In this document: positions 23,538 through 32,341 of the stretch, in pieces
Numbering within the stretch: position 1 is the first letter of the stretch
Layout: each line of letters starts with the position of its first letter
Assembly (NCBI RefSeq): GCF_022834715.1
Contig: NZ_BQKC01000001.1
Coordinates: forward strand, 1,648,501 to 1,712,500
Length of the DNA stretch: 64,000 bases
Origin: Granulimonas faecalis
Lineage (GTDB): Bacteria; Actinomycetota; Coriobacteriia; Coriobacteriales; Atopobiaceae
Direction of reading: 5' to 3'
Position numbers and translations under genes: made by a program
The notes under the pieces: model-generated
Told to the model about the DNA's origin: nothing
Database searches by the model: none
What the model saw: only the letters and a program-made list of their open reading frames with translations

Positions 23538-24564
23538 GGCCCTCCCCGGAGCAGCCGCAGCCGTCGTGGCCGTGGTGGTGGCCGCCGCAGCAGCCGTCGC
23601 CGTGATGGTGGCCGCCGCAGCAGCCGTCGCCGTCGCCCTCGTCGTCCAGGGCCGCGTGGGACCAGTCGAGGCCGGCCGCCGCGGCGTCGGCCTCCTCCTC
23701 GTAGAGCACCTCGAGGGCCTGGGTGCCGAGGTCGGCCCCGCCCACGGCCGCCAGGGTGCGGTACAGGGTGCCCACGGTCTCGGCGCCGGGGAGCGCGAGT
23801 CCCTCGTCGTCGGCGGCCTCGACGGCGAGGCCGAGGTCCTTGGCCATGTGGCACACCTTGAACCCGGGCTTCCAGTCGCCCTCCTCCATCTTGGCGGCGA
23901 AGGCCCCGAGGGCGCGGGTGGCGCCCATGCCGGAACCCACCATCTCGCAGACCTCCCCCACGGGCAGGCCCTGGGCGCGGGCGAACGCCACGGCCTCGCA
24001 GGCGCCGACCATGGCGCCCGCCAGCGAGACCTGGTTGCAGAGCTTGGCCGCCTGGCCGGCGCCGGGGCGCCCGAACCAGAAGATGCGGCTGGAGAAGGCC
24101 TCCAGGGCGCCCAGCAGCGGGGCCGCCTGGGCCTCGGTGGCGCCGGCGATGAGGGTGAGGGTGCCCGCCTCGGCGCCCTCCTGGCCGCCGGTGACCGGGC
24201 AGTCGAAGGCCGTGACGTCCATGGCCGAGGCGGCCTCGGAGAGCTCCCGGGCGAGCTCCGGGCGCGATGTGGTGAGGTCCACGAGGAACGTGCCCGGCTC
24301 GGCGGCGGCCAGGAGACCGTCGCGGCCCAGGTACACCTCCTCGACGTCCTCCGGCATGCCCACCATGGTGAAGACCGCCTGGGCACCCTCGCAGGCCGCC
24401 GCGGGGGTGGGGGCCCACCGGGCGCCGGCGTCCAGGAGGGGACGGGCCTTCTCGGGGGTGCGGGTGCACACGGTCACGGCGAAGCCGGCCTCGAGGAGGT
24501 GCCGGGCGATGGGGGCACCCATGATGCCGCAGCCCACGAAGCCGATGCGTTCGATCTTTCTCAT
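23527..24564 (-). CDS. Beta-hydroxyacid dehydrogenase with Cys/His-rich C-terminal tail
   Basis: 345 residues. Residues 1-290 are a 3-hydroxyisobutyrate/tartronate-semialdehyde reductase family enzyme: dinucleotide site IGFVGCGIMGAPIARHLLEAG (about 7-27, quoted in part), DCPVTGGQEGAEAGTLTL (about 120-137) with the substrate-binding Gly-Gly, catalytic Lys in GAGQAAKLCNQV (about 168-179) and KDLGLAVEAA (about 243-252). It oxidises a small beta-hydroxyacid with NAD(P). The last 34 residues are unusual: GDGCCGGHHH twice and then HDGCGCSGEGHGH, with 6 Cys and 9 His, like a metal-binding tail. The tail DNA is itself repetitive. It follows DegV and precedes a membrane protein. Confidence 0.88.
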   Translation of the reverse strand: MRKIERIGFVGCGIMGAPIARHLLEAGFAVTVCTRTPEKARPLLDAGARWAPTPAAACEGAQAVFTMVGMPEDVEEVYLGRDGLLAAAEPGTFLVDLTTSRPELARELSEAASAMDVTAFDCPVTGGQEGAEAGTLTLIAGATEAQAAPLLGALEAFSSRIFWFGRPGAGQAAKLCNQVSLAGAMVGACEAVAFARAQGLPVGEVCEMVGSGMGATRALGAFAAKMEEGDWKPGFKVCHMAKDLGLAVEAADDEGLALPGAETVGTLYRTLAAVGGADLGTQALEVLYEEEADAAAAGLDWSHAALDDEGDGDGCCGGHHHGDGCCGGHHHGHDGCGCSGEGHGH

Positions 24565-24623
24565 CCAGTACCTCTCTTGGGAATCGGGCCCCGCCCCCTC
24601 GAAGGCGACGGGGCCGGTCGGGC

Positions 24624-25739
24624 TCAGCGGTCCTTGGTGCGCCGGCCGCCCACCCTGGAGGCGATGCGCTCCGAGAGCGAGCCGTGCTCGCGGCGGTCGC
24701 GGCCCCAGAAGACGAGGGCCACCATACCCGGGCCCACATGGCTGCCGATGACCGGCGAGACCGAGCTGCGTACCACGATCATGTCCTCGCAGCCCTTCTC
24801 CTTGCGCAGCAGCCCCTCGAGCCAGTCGCCGTCCTTCTCGGCGTCGGCGGTGACGATGCCCACGGGCATGGAGCGCTCGCCGTCGCTCGCGTCGCGGAAG
24901 TCCTCCACGATGGCGCGGATGGCCTTCTTGCGGCCGCGGCACATGCGCTTGAAGGTGAGGGCGCCCGACGGGTCGTAGGAGAGCTCCGGCTTGATGTCGA
25001 GCTTGCCGCCGAGGCTCGCGGCCGACGCGGGGATACGGCCGCCGCGGGCCAGGGCGTCGAAGCTGTCGAGGGTGAAGAAGCCGTGGATGAAGTTGCGGGC
25101 CTCCTCCACCCAAGCCACGAGGTCGTCGAAGGAGGCGCCGAGGTTGGCCTGGTGCACGGCCTCGATGGCCAGCAGCTGGGCCGCGGCCGAGGGGCAGCGG
25201 TTGTCCACGACGGCCAGCCGGAAGCCGGGGTGCTCGTCGCGCACCATCTGGGCGGCCTCCTCGGCGGCCCGCACCGACGAGGAGAGGGCCTCGGTGAACC
25301 CGAGGTAGATGGTGGGCTTGCCCTGCTCGGCGGCGCGCTTGAAGACCTCGTAGTAGTGGCCGGGGGTCACGGCACTCGTGGTGGGGTAGGTGCCGCGGCG
25401 CATGGAGTCGTAGAACTCCTTGGCCGTCACCGATTGGAACAGGTCGTCGGTGCGCTCCTCGCCGTCCACCACATAGGGAAACCCGACCACCTCGACGTTG
25501 AGGGCCTGGGCGATGGCAGGGTCGAAGTCGCCGCACGAGTCGACGATGATGTGCACGTTGTTGCGGCTGCTGCGGAAGCGGCGCACGTGCTCCTCGCGGG
25601 CCCGCTCATCGGCCTCACGGCGCTCCTCGGCCCGGGCGTCGGCCTCCTTGCGGGCCTGGCGCTCCGCCTCCTTGCGGGCGCGCTCCTCGGCCTTGGCCTG
25701 CCCCTTGGTGGGGACGGTATCAGCGTTGTCGGTGGTCAC
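24624..25739 (-). CDS. DegV family fatty-acid-binding protein with charged N-terminal extension
   Basis: 371 residues. Residues about 60-350 are a DegV domain: VHIIVDSCGDFDP (about 61-73), YPTTSAVTPGHYYEVF (about 117-132), and FTEALSSSVRAA (about 147-158) with the fatty-acid carboxylate-binding Thr/Ser. DSFDALARGGRIPAS (about 224-238) and SHVGPGMVALVF (about 334-345) are also typical. DegV/FakB proteins present fatty acids to a kinase for phospholipid synthesis. The first 55 residues are an Ala/Arg/Glu/Lys-rich probable coiled coil, absent from standard members. No fakA kinase gene is nearby. A second, ordinary DegV lies at 53749. Confidence 0.85.
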   Translation of the reverse strand: MTTDNADTVPTKGQAKAEERARKEAERQARKEADARAEERREADERAREEHVRRFRSSRNNVHIIVDSCGDFDPAIAQALNVEVVGFPYVVDGEERTDDLFQSVTAKEFYDSMRRGTYPTTSAVTPGHYYEVFKRAAEQGKPTIYLGFTEALSSSVRAAEEAAQMVRDEHPGFRLAVVDNRCPSAAAQLLAIEAVHQANLGASFDDLVAWVEEARNFIHGFFTLDSFDALARGGRIPASAASLGGKLDIKPELSYDPSGALTFKRMCRGRKKAIRAIVEDFRDASDGERSMPVGIVTADAEKDGDWLEGLLRKEKGCEDMIVVRSSVSPVIGSHVGPGMVALVFWGRDRREHGSLSERIASRVGGRRTKDR

Positions 25740-25825
25740 AGGGCCCTCCCGTTCATAGGCAAACAGCGTTTGATTTTACCCGTTGGGCGCCGCCGGGGCG
25801 ACGGCGGCCCAAGACCCCCACGGAT

Positions 25826-25859
25826 GCGGGCGCCGGCCCCTCGTGGGGTCGGCGCCCGC
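25826..25859. terminator. GC-rich hairpin between hpf and degV
   Basis: GCGGGCGCCGGCCCC and GGGGTCGGCGCCCGC form an almost perfect stem (one G-T) around a three-base loop, 27 bp after the hpf stop. No U-run follows, so termination is likely but not certain. Confidence 0.5.
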
Positions 25860-25885
25860 CGGTGCCGCCGATGATGGCGAGGGAC

Positions 25886-26473
25886 TCAACCCTCCCGCTC
25901 GTCCTCGGGCTTGAGGATGCCGTAGCCGCCGTTCCTGCGGTGGTAGATCACATGGACGTTGCCGGTGACCATGTCGCGGAAGACGAAGAAGTCGTGGCCC
26001 AGGAGGTCGGCCTGAACGAGGGCATCCTCCTCGGTGAGCTTGGTGTACTCGATGTACTTGGTGCGCACGAGCTCCTCGTCGGCCTCGGCCTCGTCGCCGA
26101 GCACCTCCGCCTCCAAGGCGGTGTTGGCCTGGACGGTCTCCATGCCTTCCGCACGGCCGGCGCGCTGGCGGCGCTCGACGACCTTGGTCTTGTACTTGCG
26201 CATGCGGCGCGTGACCATGCGGGCGGCCTCGTCGATGGCGGCGTACATGTCGTCGCCGGCGCTGGAGACGCGGATGACCGTGCCGCGCACGCGCACGGTG
26301 ACCTCGCAGATGTGCTCGTTGATGCCGCTCTTGTAGTGCTCCACGCGCAGGGCGACGTCGGCGGTGAGGGGCTTGATGTCGAAGACCTTGAGGGCGTCGC
26401 CGACCTTCTGCTCGGCGTGGTCGCGCAGGGCGTCGGTGACCTGGATCTTGCGTCCATAGACGGTGATTGCCAT
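25886..26473 (-). CDS. hpf: Ribosome hibernation promoting factor, long form
   Basis: 195 residues. The N-terminal S30AE domain (about 1-105) starts MAITVYGRKIQVTDALRDHA and binds the 30S decoding region; the C-terminal dimerisation domain (about 135-190) contains KYIEYTKLTEEDALVQADLLGHDFFVF (quoted in part) and HRRNGGYGILKP. Long HPF joins two 70S ribosomes into inactive 100S dimers in resting cells. The ATG at 26473 follows AGAAGGGATCC. It is monocistronic by its gaps; a short gene-free region separates it from the lipoprotein gene. Confidence 0.95.
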   Translation of the reverse strand: MAITVYGRKIQVTDALRDHAEQKVGDALKVFDIKPLTADVALRVEHYKSGINEHICEVTVRVRGTVIRVSSAGDDMYAAIDEAARMVTRRMRKYKTKVVERRQRAGRAEGMETVQANTALEAEVLGDEAEADEELVRTKYIEYTKLTEEDALVQADLLGHDFFVFRDMVTGNVHVIYHRRNGGYGILKPEDEREG

Positions 26474-26623
26474 GGTGGATCCCTTCTCGTAGGTTGCCAG
26501 GGTCTTAGCGGCCGGGCCGCCGTGTTGCTGCGGTTCCTATACCCGTTTACTTCTGAAACTCCCATGAAAATATCGTCGACAGCAGAAGAACACGGCCGGC
26601 GGGCCCGATGGGGCGGCGAAGGG

Positions 26624-27610
26624 TCAGCCGATGGACGTGACGGCGTTGGAGCCGGCCGAGGACCCGTCGCCCGACCCCGGGGACGGCACCGAGAAGGCAC
26701 CGTCGGAGCCTGGGTCCGTCGCAGAGCCCGAGGCGTCGGCAAGGCCGCCGGACGCCGCGAGCTCGATGAGGGAGTCGGCGCCGAGGACGGGCAGGTCGCC
26801 CACCCACCGGCTTCGGATGACGCTCAGGACGCCGTTCGACCCCACCGCGTCCAGGGCCTCCTGGACCGCGGCCACCAGGGCGTCGTTGGACGGGTCGACC
26901 CCCGCCCCCACGGACCTCGGCACGTCGACGGTGCCGAGGAGGTCGACGGCGGGGTGCTCGAGGGCCACGTAGGCCCCCTCGTAGGCCGAGCACGCGACAC
27001 AGGCCACCTCGCCCTGCTCCAGGGCCTCGAAGGCCGAGTCGATGTCGTCGTAGGGGCGCCCCGCCGTCGCGAGGACGTCCACGGAGGCCAGGGCGAGCTG
27101 GGCCGGGGACCCCTGGACCACGGCCACCCCACGGCCGAGGACGTCCTGGAGGTCGAAGGGGCCCTGGTCGTCGCCCACGAAGACCCCCACGGCCTCCTCC
27201 ATGTAGCTGGAGACCACCGACAGGCCGGTGCCGTCCTGGGCGCCCACCCCCAGTACCACGTCTGCCCCCTGGGCCGAGGCGTCCTCGACGGAGGGGGCGC
27301 ACACGAGGTCGAGGGAGAGACCCATCTGCTGGGCGAGGGCCGCCGCCACGTCGACGTCGATGCCCTGGAGCGTGCCGTCCGCGGCCTCCATGACATGGGG
27401 CGTGCCGGCACTGGCGAGCACGGCCACCCTCAGCACCCCGTCCCGCTGGATGACGGGGGGTGCCACCGACACCTGGGCCTGGGCCTGGGCGCTGCGCAGG
27501 GCCTGGGCCTCGTCCACGGTGGTGGTGACCGGCGCCTGGCATCCGCCGAGGGGTGTCGCCAACACGAGGGCGAGGACGGCCCCAAGGGCCTTGGATCGGG
27601 CGGGGGACAT
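26624..27610 (-). CDS. Orphan family 3 solute-binding lipoprotein
   Basis: 328 residues. A lipoprotein signal ends in PLGGC (Cys24). The body (about 55-270) follows the family 3 amino-acid-binding fold: DGVLRVAVLASAGTPHVMEAADGTLQGIDVDVAAALAQQMG is the usual first segment (given in part), and DVLGRGVAVVQGSP and a late SVIRSRW helix also fit. The mature N-terminus and the C-terminus (about 290-328) are Ser/Gly/Pro-rich linkers. No permease or ATPase is adjacent, so it either feeds a remote transporter or acts as a sensor. Several residues of the usual FTxPY-type pocket are not recognisable. AGGAGGAG precedes the ATG. The 27611-27960 gap upstream shows only a GCCGCCGCG hairpin near 27814-27834. 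Confidence 0.78.
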   Translation of the reverse strand: MSPARSKALGAVLALVLATPLGGCQAPVTTTVDEAQALRSAQAQAQVSVAPPVIQRDGVLRVAVLASAGTPHVMEAADGTLQGIDVDVAAALAQQMGLSLDLVCAPSVEDASAQGADVVLGVGAQDGTGLSVVSSYMEEAVGVFVGDDQGPFDLQDVLGRGVAVVQGSPAQLALASVDVLATAGRPYDDIDSAFEALEQGEVACVACSAYEGAYVALEHPAVDLLGTVDVPRSVGAGVDPSNDALVAAVQEALDAVGSNGVLSVIRSRWVGDLPVLGADSLIELAASGGLADASGSATDPGSDGAFSVPSPGSGDGSSAGSNAVTSIG

Positions 27611-27960
27611 GGGCTCCTCCTGTCGTTGTCAAGTACCCGGGTCGTGGGCCCCGGGCCGTCTCTGCCGGCTGACCTGGTCTTCGACCCCACACTCGCGCAC
27701 GGGGGCTCTCGCTCGGACGCCGCGGCGCCTTCACTACCCGCCCTCTCCCCCGGGAGGCCATGGGGCCCCGCAGACGGTTGACGGGAGGTGCGGCTTACTT
27801 CTAGGACGAGCCGTGATCGCCGCCGCGCGCACGCGGCGGCTTACGTGGATCCCTTTGGCCTCGTCTGCCATGGACTAGGACGCCCTGTGAGTGGCGCCCG
27901 CAACCACAGACCCGGCAAAGACGTTAGGAACTATACCATCGGCTGAACGCTGTCCGATAA

Positions 27961-28680
27961 TCACCACGTGCGGGCCACGGAAACGGTCCACACGCCCGCG
28001 GCGCCGGCGGCGAGCAGAGACCGGGCCGCCTCGCGCACCGAGGCGCCGGTGGTGACCACGTCGTCCACGAGGAGCAGGCGGCAGCCGGACACGTCCTGGG
28101 CGCACGAGAACGTCCCGGCCACGTTGGCGGCCCGCTCCCCCCTCCCCAGCGAGCGCTGGTCGGCGGCGTGGCCACGGAAGAGCGCGTCGGCCAGCGGGAC
28201 GCCCTCCATGGCGGAGAGGCACGCCGCGACGTCGGCCATGGGGTCGAACCCGCGGCGCCGGAACGCCTCGGCCGTGGAGGGCACGAAGCACAGGGCGTCC
28301 AGCGAACCCGGGTCCACGCGGCCGCGGTCCCAGGCCGAGGCCTCGTCGAGAGCGCAGGCGCACGCGGCGGCCAGCACCGGGGCGAGCCGGCGCTCGTGGC
28401 CGTCCTTGTACACCTTGACCATGCGGGAGGCGGGCCCTTCCAAGGAGAAGGCCGAGACGGAGGCCTCTGTCTCCCACGAGCCGTCGCACTCCGTGCACAC
28501 GAGCCAGCCCCCGGGCGCACCGCACACGGGGCAACAGAAGCGCTGGTCTATCCAAGGAAGCCTGAGCCGGCAGCGATCGCAGAGCAAGTTGCCGGGGCCG
28601 TCGCACCCGGCACAGCGGGCGGGCCAGAGCAGGTCCCGGGCCAGTTCGGCCGCACCCGCGAGGCCTGCGGAGACGTCCAT
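27961..28680 (-). CDS. ComF-family phosphoribosyltransferase-like protein
   Basis: 239 residues. Two Cys-x2-Cys pairs near the N-terminus (CAGCDGPGNLLCDRC about 23-37 and CCPVCGAPGGWLVCTEC about 49-65) form a zinc module. The C-terminal part ends in a phosphoribosyltransferase motif, LLLVDDVVTTGAS (about 203-215). In competent bacteria ComFC helps single-stranded DNA entry; the exact reaction is unknown, and no other competence gene is present here. RNA-level control is possible because a 14-bp-stem hairpin covers the ribosome site. ATG 28680 is chosen; GTG codons at 28689 and 28686 are alternatives. Confidence 0.88.
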   Translation of the reverse strand: MDVSAGLAGAAELARDLLWPARCAGCDGPGNLLCDRCRLRLPWIDQRFCCPVCGAPGGWLVCTECDGSWETEASVSAFSLEGPASRMVKVYKDGHERRLAPVLAAACACALDEASAWDRGRVDPGSLDALCFVPSTAEAFRRRGFDPMADVAACLSAMEGVPLADALFRGHAADQRSLGRGERAANVAGTFSCAQDVSGCRLLLVDDVVTTGASVREAARSLLAAGAAGVWTVSVARTW

Positions 28681-28681
28681 G

Positions 28682-28719
28682 CACACCACCCCCTCGGCAG
28701 GTGGGAGGGGGTGGTGTGG
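28682..28719 (-). promoter_or_regulatory. Hairpin covering the comF ribosome-binding site
   Basis: CACACCACCCCCTC and GAGGGGGTGGTGTG are perfect 14-bp complements around an 8-9-base loop, lying just before the comF ATG and including its GAGGGGG site. It may end the tatD transcript, mask comF translation, or both. No U-run follows. Confidence 0.55.
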
Positions 28720-28744
28720 ATTCTAGCGGAAAAGGGAGGGGCGG

Positions 28745-29719
28745 TCAGCGGGGGAAGAGCCGGGCGGCGTTTTTCCAGAGCGCGGCGTAGGTCTCGGCCG
28801 GGTCGGAGACGCCGCACTCGGCGCGCACGTCGGCGAGGCAGCGGGCCGTGAGGCACACCATGGCCGGCTCGCACTCCAAGCCGCGCAGGGGCACCGGCGC
28901 CATGTAGGGGGAGTCGGTTTCGGTGAGCATCTGCCCGAGGGGGCAGGCGCAGGCGGCGTCGCGGATCTCGTCGGAGCGCTTGAAGGTGACGGCGCCGCCG
29001 AAGGCCGCGAGGCAGCCGCGCTCCACGAAGGGGCGCATCACGGCCGGGTCGCCCGTGTAGCAGTGGAGGTCCACCCCGGCCTCGGGCACCCCCACCTCGT
29101 CGAGGACCTCGAGGGCCATGGCGTGGGCGGCGGCCGCCGGGTCGTCGCGGTCGTCCCGGATGTGCAGCTCGCAGGGCACGGCGAGCTCGCGGGCCAACCG
29201 CAGCTGGCGGCAAAAGACGTCCCGCTGCACGTCCACGGGCACGTCGCAGGTGAAGTCGAGGCCTATCTCGCCCACGCCCGCGCAGCGGGGGTCGGCCAGG
29301 AGCTCCGAGAGGCTCGCCATGGCCGCGTCGTCTGCCCGGGCGGCGCCGTAGGGGTGGATGCCGGCCACCACGCGCACGTTGTCGCAGAGGTCGGGGGCGC
29401 CGGGAAACGCCGGCGGCACGAGCCCCTCCGCTGCGGCCGCGGCGAGCAGGGAGCGCGCACCCTCCACCCACCCGTCGAGGGAGCGGAGGAACGCCCGGGC
29501 GTCCGTGGCGTCCTCGGTGGGGTCGGCCGGCACCACGAGGAGGCGCACGCCGGCCAGGGCGGCGCGGGCCACGGCGCGGGCCGGGTCGTGGCCGCGGAAG
29601 ACCGTGAGGTGGCCGTGGGTGTCGGCCAGGGGCGCGAGGGGGCGCGGCCATGGGCGCGGACGCCCCTTCTGGTCGCGGAAGAGCTCGCCGTCGTCGAGCA
29701 GGTCGTCTATGGCGCTCAT
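28745..29719 (-). CDS. tatD: TatD-family metal-dependent deoxyribonuclease
   Basis: 324 residues, TIM-barrel amidohydrolase fold. Metal and active-site motifs are DTHGHL (about 33-38), GEIGLDF (about 152-158), ELHIRDD (about 187-193), DLHCYTGDP (about 218-226) and TETDSPYM (about 267-274). An N-terminal extension of about 30 residues (RDQKGRPRPWPRPLAPL) precedes the barrel. TatD proteins are 3'-5' exonucleases implicated in DNA repair and decay. Its start overlaps the rsmA stop by 4 bp (ATGA), and it follows metG and rsmA, a common metG-tatD-rsmA neighbourhood in Gram-positives, although the order differs here. Confidence 0.92.
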   Translation of the reverse strand: MSAIDDLLDDGELFRDQKGRPRPWPRPLAPLADTHGHLTVFRGHDPARAVARAALAGVRLLVVPADPTEDATDARAFLRSLDGWVEGARSLLAAAAAEGLVPPAFPGAPDLCDNVRVVAGIHPYGAARADDAAMASLSELLADPRCAGVGEIGLDFTCDVPVDVQRDVFCRQLRLARELAVPCELHIRDDRDDPAAAAHAMALEVLDEVGVPEAGVDLHCYTGDPAVMRPFVERGCLAAFGGAVTFKRSDEIRDAACACPLGQMLTETDSPYMAPVPLRGLECEPAMVCLTARCLADVRAECGVSDPAETYAALWKNAARLFPR

Positions 29720-30621
29720 GAAGCCTCCTCGAGGGCGAGGGCCAGGCCGACGAAGTCGGCCACGGAGAGGGTCTCGGCACGGCGGGTGCCCGGGATCCCG
29801 ACGGCGGCGAGGGCCGCGTCGACGGCGTCCTTGTCGAAGCCGCGGGCGCCCATGGAGTTGCGGATGGTCTTGCGGCGCTGGGCGAAGGCGGCGTCCACCA
29901 CCCCGGCGCAGAGGGCGCGCTGGGCGTCCGTGAGCGGCTCGCCCGTGGCGGGGTCGCAGGGCCGCACGCGGTCCAGGCGCACCACGGAGGAGTCCACGTG
30001 CGGGGGAGGCATGAAGTTGGCCGGGCCCACCTCGAAGCGCCCGGTGACCTCCGCGTAGAGCCCCAGCTTGACGGTGTAGGCGCCGTAGGCCTTCGTGCCC
30101 GGCACGGCCGAGATGCGGTCGGCCACCTCCTTCTGCACCATGCACACGCAGCGCCCCACGGAGGGCATCTGCTGCAGAGTATCCAGGATCACCGTGGCCG
30201 CCACCTGGTAGGGCAGGTTGGCCACGAGCATGGTGGGGTCCGTGGGCACGCCGGCCAGGCCGAGGGAGGCGGCGGCGCGGCGGAGGTCGTCGGCCCCCAC
30301 CCGGAGGGCGTCCCCGAGCACGAGGGCGAAGCTGTCGCGCCAGGCGGCGCACGTGGCCCGGAGCACCGGGGCGAGGGAGCGGTCGGCCTCCACGGCCACC
30401 ACGGCCCCCGCCCGGGGCAGCAGCGCGCAGGTAAGCGTGCCGATGCCCGGGCCCACCTCGAAGACCAGGTCGTCGGGGGAGGGCTCGGCAAGGTCGAGGA
30501 TCCTGCCGATGACGTGGTCGTTCACCAGGAAGTTCTGGCCCAGGCGGTGCTTGGTGGCCAGGCCGTGGGCCTCGAGCACCGCGCGGGTGGCGCCGGGGCT
30601 TGCCAGGGGCGAGAAGCTCAC
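29716..30621 (-). CDS. rsmA: 16S rRNA dimethyladenosine transferase (A1518/A1519)
   Basis: 301 residues. It dimethylates two adjacent adenosines in the 3' hairpin of 16S rRNA, using S-adenosylmethionine. GQNFLVNDHVIGRI (about 27-40), the SAM loop FEVGPGIGTLT (about 52-62), and the catalytic NLPYQVAATVI (about 129-139) are intact, followed by QKEVADRI (about 154-161) and FMPPPHVDSSVVRL (about 190-203). The start is GTG 30621 overlapping the metG stop (GTGA), with GGGGGG upstream. It is coupled to tatD downstream. Confidence 0.95.
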   Translation of the reverse strand: MSFSPLASPGATRAVLEAHGLATKHRLGQNFLVNDHVIGRILDLAEPSPDDLVFEVGPGIGTLTCALLPRAGAVVAVEADRSLAPVLRATCAAWRDSFALVLGDALRVGADDLRRAAASLGLAGVPTDPTMLVANLPYQVAATVILDTLQQMPSVGRCVCMVQKEVADRISAVPGTKAYGAYTVKLGLYAEVTGRFEVGPANFMPPPHVDSSVVRLDRVRPCDPATGEPLTDAQRALCAGVVDAAFAQRRKTIRNSMGARGFDKDAVDAALAAVGIPGTRRAETLSVADFVGLALALEEAS

Positions 30622-32261
30622 TTGCCCCCCTTGGCGGCCTTGGCCTTGTCGCCCTTCTGGGCGGCGCCCTCGGCCACGAGGCGCGGGAACAGCGCGTCGC
30701 CCTTGGTCACCGGGGCGCCCTGGGCGAAGCCGCCCCAGGCGCAGGCGGCCTTGAGGTCGCAGGTGCCCACCTCGTCCCCGGCGGACAGGCGGCGCAGCAC
30801 CTCGGCGGAGGTGGTGGGCATGAGCGGGGCGAGCAGATGGGCCGAGACGCGGATGGCCTCCACGAGCGAGCCGATGACGAAGGCCAGCTCGTCGGCGCGC
30901 GCCGGGTCCTTGGCCAGGCTCCAGGGCTCCATGTCCTCGATGTAGTGGTTGGCCGCGTGCACGAGCTCCATGACGGCCGCGGCGCCCTCGTCGTAGGCGA
31001 AGCGGTACATGGCCTCGAGGTAGCGGTCCACGAGTCCGGAGGCCACCTGGGAGAGCGGGCTCTCGACGGTGTCCCAGCCCTCGGACATGGCGGGGGTCCT
31101 CCCGTCGAAGTACTTGGCGCTCATGTTGAGCGTGCGGCTCACGAGGTTGCCCCAGGAGTTGGCGAGGTCGGTGTTGTAGACCTGCTCCATGCGGCCCCAG
31201 GAGATACCACCGTCGGTGCCGGGCTTGACGTCGGTCATGAAGTAGTAGCGGTAGCCGTCCACGCCGAGCAGGTCCACCACGGTGGCGGGCGAGACGACGT
31301 TGCCGCGGCTCTTGGACATCTTCTCGGTGGCGCCGGTCTCCTCGTTCTTGACGGTGAGGAAGCCGTGGGCGAAGACCTCCTCGGGCACCGGGAGCCCCGC
31401 GGCCATGAGCATGGCGGGCCAGATCACGCAGTGGAAGCGGATGATGTCCTTGCCCACGAGGTGCGCCTGGGCGGGCCAGCGGTAGGCGAACTCCCCCTCG
31501 TCGGCGCCGTAGCCCACGGCGGTGAGGTAGTTGATGAGGGCGTCGAACCAGACGTAGGTGACGTGGCCGTCGTCGAAGGGCAGCTCGATACCCCAGTCGA
31601 AGCTCGTGCGGCTGATGGAGAGGTCCTTGAGGCCGCCCTCCACGAAGCTCACGACCTCGTTGCGGCGGATCTCGGGCTCCACGAAGTGCGGGTTGTCGCG
31701 GTAGAGCTCGAGCAGGCGGTCCCGGAAGGCGCTGAGCTTGAAGAACCAGCTCTCCTCCTGCACGCGCTGGAGGGGTCTGCCGCAGTCGGGGCAGAGGTGC
31801 TCGCCCTCGGTCCCGCGCCCCTCGTCGGCGTGGCGGACCTGGGTGTCGGTGAAGTAGGTCTCCTCGGGCACGCAGTACCAGCCGTCGTAGGAGCCCTTGT
31901 AGATGTAGCCGTTGTCCTTGATGGTCGACATGAGGCGCCGGACGGCCTCGGCGTGGCGGGGCTCGGTGGTGCGGATGAAATCGTCGTTGGTGACGTCGAG
32001 CAGCTGGAGGAGCTCCTTGAAGGCGGGCACGAGGGAGTCGCACCACTCCTGCGGGGTCATGCCGTGCTCGGCGGCGGCCTCGGCGACCTTCTCGCCGTGC
32101 TCGTCGGTGCCCGTGAGGAACATCACGTTGTGGCCGGTGGCGCGGCGCAGGCGCGCCTGGACGTCGGCCAGCACCGAGGTGTAGGAGGTCCCCAGGTGCG
32201 GGGCCGCGTTGACGTAGTAGATGGGGGTGGTGATGTAGTACGAGGGCTGCACGGTGTCCAT
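30618..32261 (-). CDS. metG: Methionyl-tRNA synthetase
   Basis: 547 residues, class I synthetase. The HIGH-like motif is PIYYVNAAPHLGTSYT (about 13-28) and the KMSKS loop is EKMSKSRGNV (about 313-322). A zinc knuckle (Cys in YCVPEETYF and CPDCGRPL, about 128-161) is of the one-knuckle type. The helical anticodon-binding domain covers about 370-500. It ends in a Lys/Ala-rich tail (GDKAKAAKGGK) and lacks the C-terminal Trbp111-like dimerisation domain. It makes Met-tRNA for initiation and elongation. It leads the metG-rsmA-tatD operon; no S-box or T-box leader is visible. Confidence 0.96.
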   Translation of the reverse strand: MDTVQPSYYITTPIYYVNAAPHLGTSYTSVLADVQARLRRATGHNVMFLTGTDEHGEKVAEAAAEHGMTPQEWCDSLVPAFKELLQLLDVTNDDFIRTTEPRHAEAVRRLMSTIKDNGYIYKGSYDGWYCVPEETYFTDTQVRHADEGRGTEGEHLCPDCGRPLQRVQEESWFFKLSAFRDRLLELYRDNPHFVEPEIRRNEVVSFVEGGLKDLSISRTSFDWGIELPFDDGHVTYVWFDALINYLTAVGYGADEGEFAYRWPAQAHLVGKDIIRFHCVIWPAMLMAAGLPVPEEVFAHGFLTVKNEETGATEKMSKSRGNVVSPATVVDLLGVDGYRYYFMTDVKPGTDGGISWGRMEQVYNTDLANSWGNLVSRTLNMSAKYFDGRTPAMSEGWDTVESPLSQVASGLVDRYLEAMYRFAYDEGAAAVMELVHAANHYIEDMEPWSLAKDPARADELAFVIGSLVEAIRVSAHLLAPLMPTTSAEVLRRLSAGDEVGTCDLKAACAWGGFAQGAPVTKGDALFPRLVAEGAAQKGDKAKAAKGGK

Positions 32262-32341
32262 GGGGCGCGTCCGTTCTCGGTGGGGTCCTAAGCTTGTTTC
32301 CTCGGGCCATTGTAGCCCGACGGGACCGGCGGGCGCGGCGC

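Noticed and set aside
32262-32341. SAM riboswitch or T-box before metG
   Set aside because: The gap to rsmI is only 80 bp and shows no conserved leader sequence.
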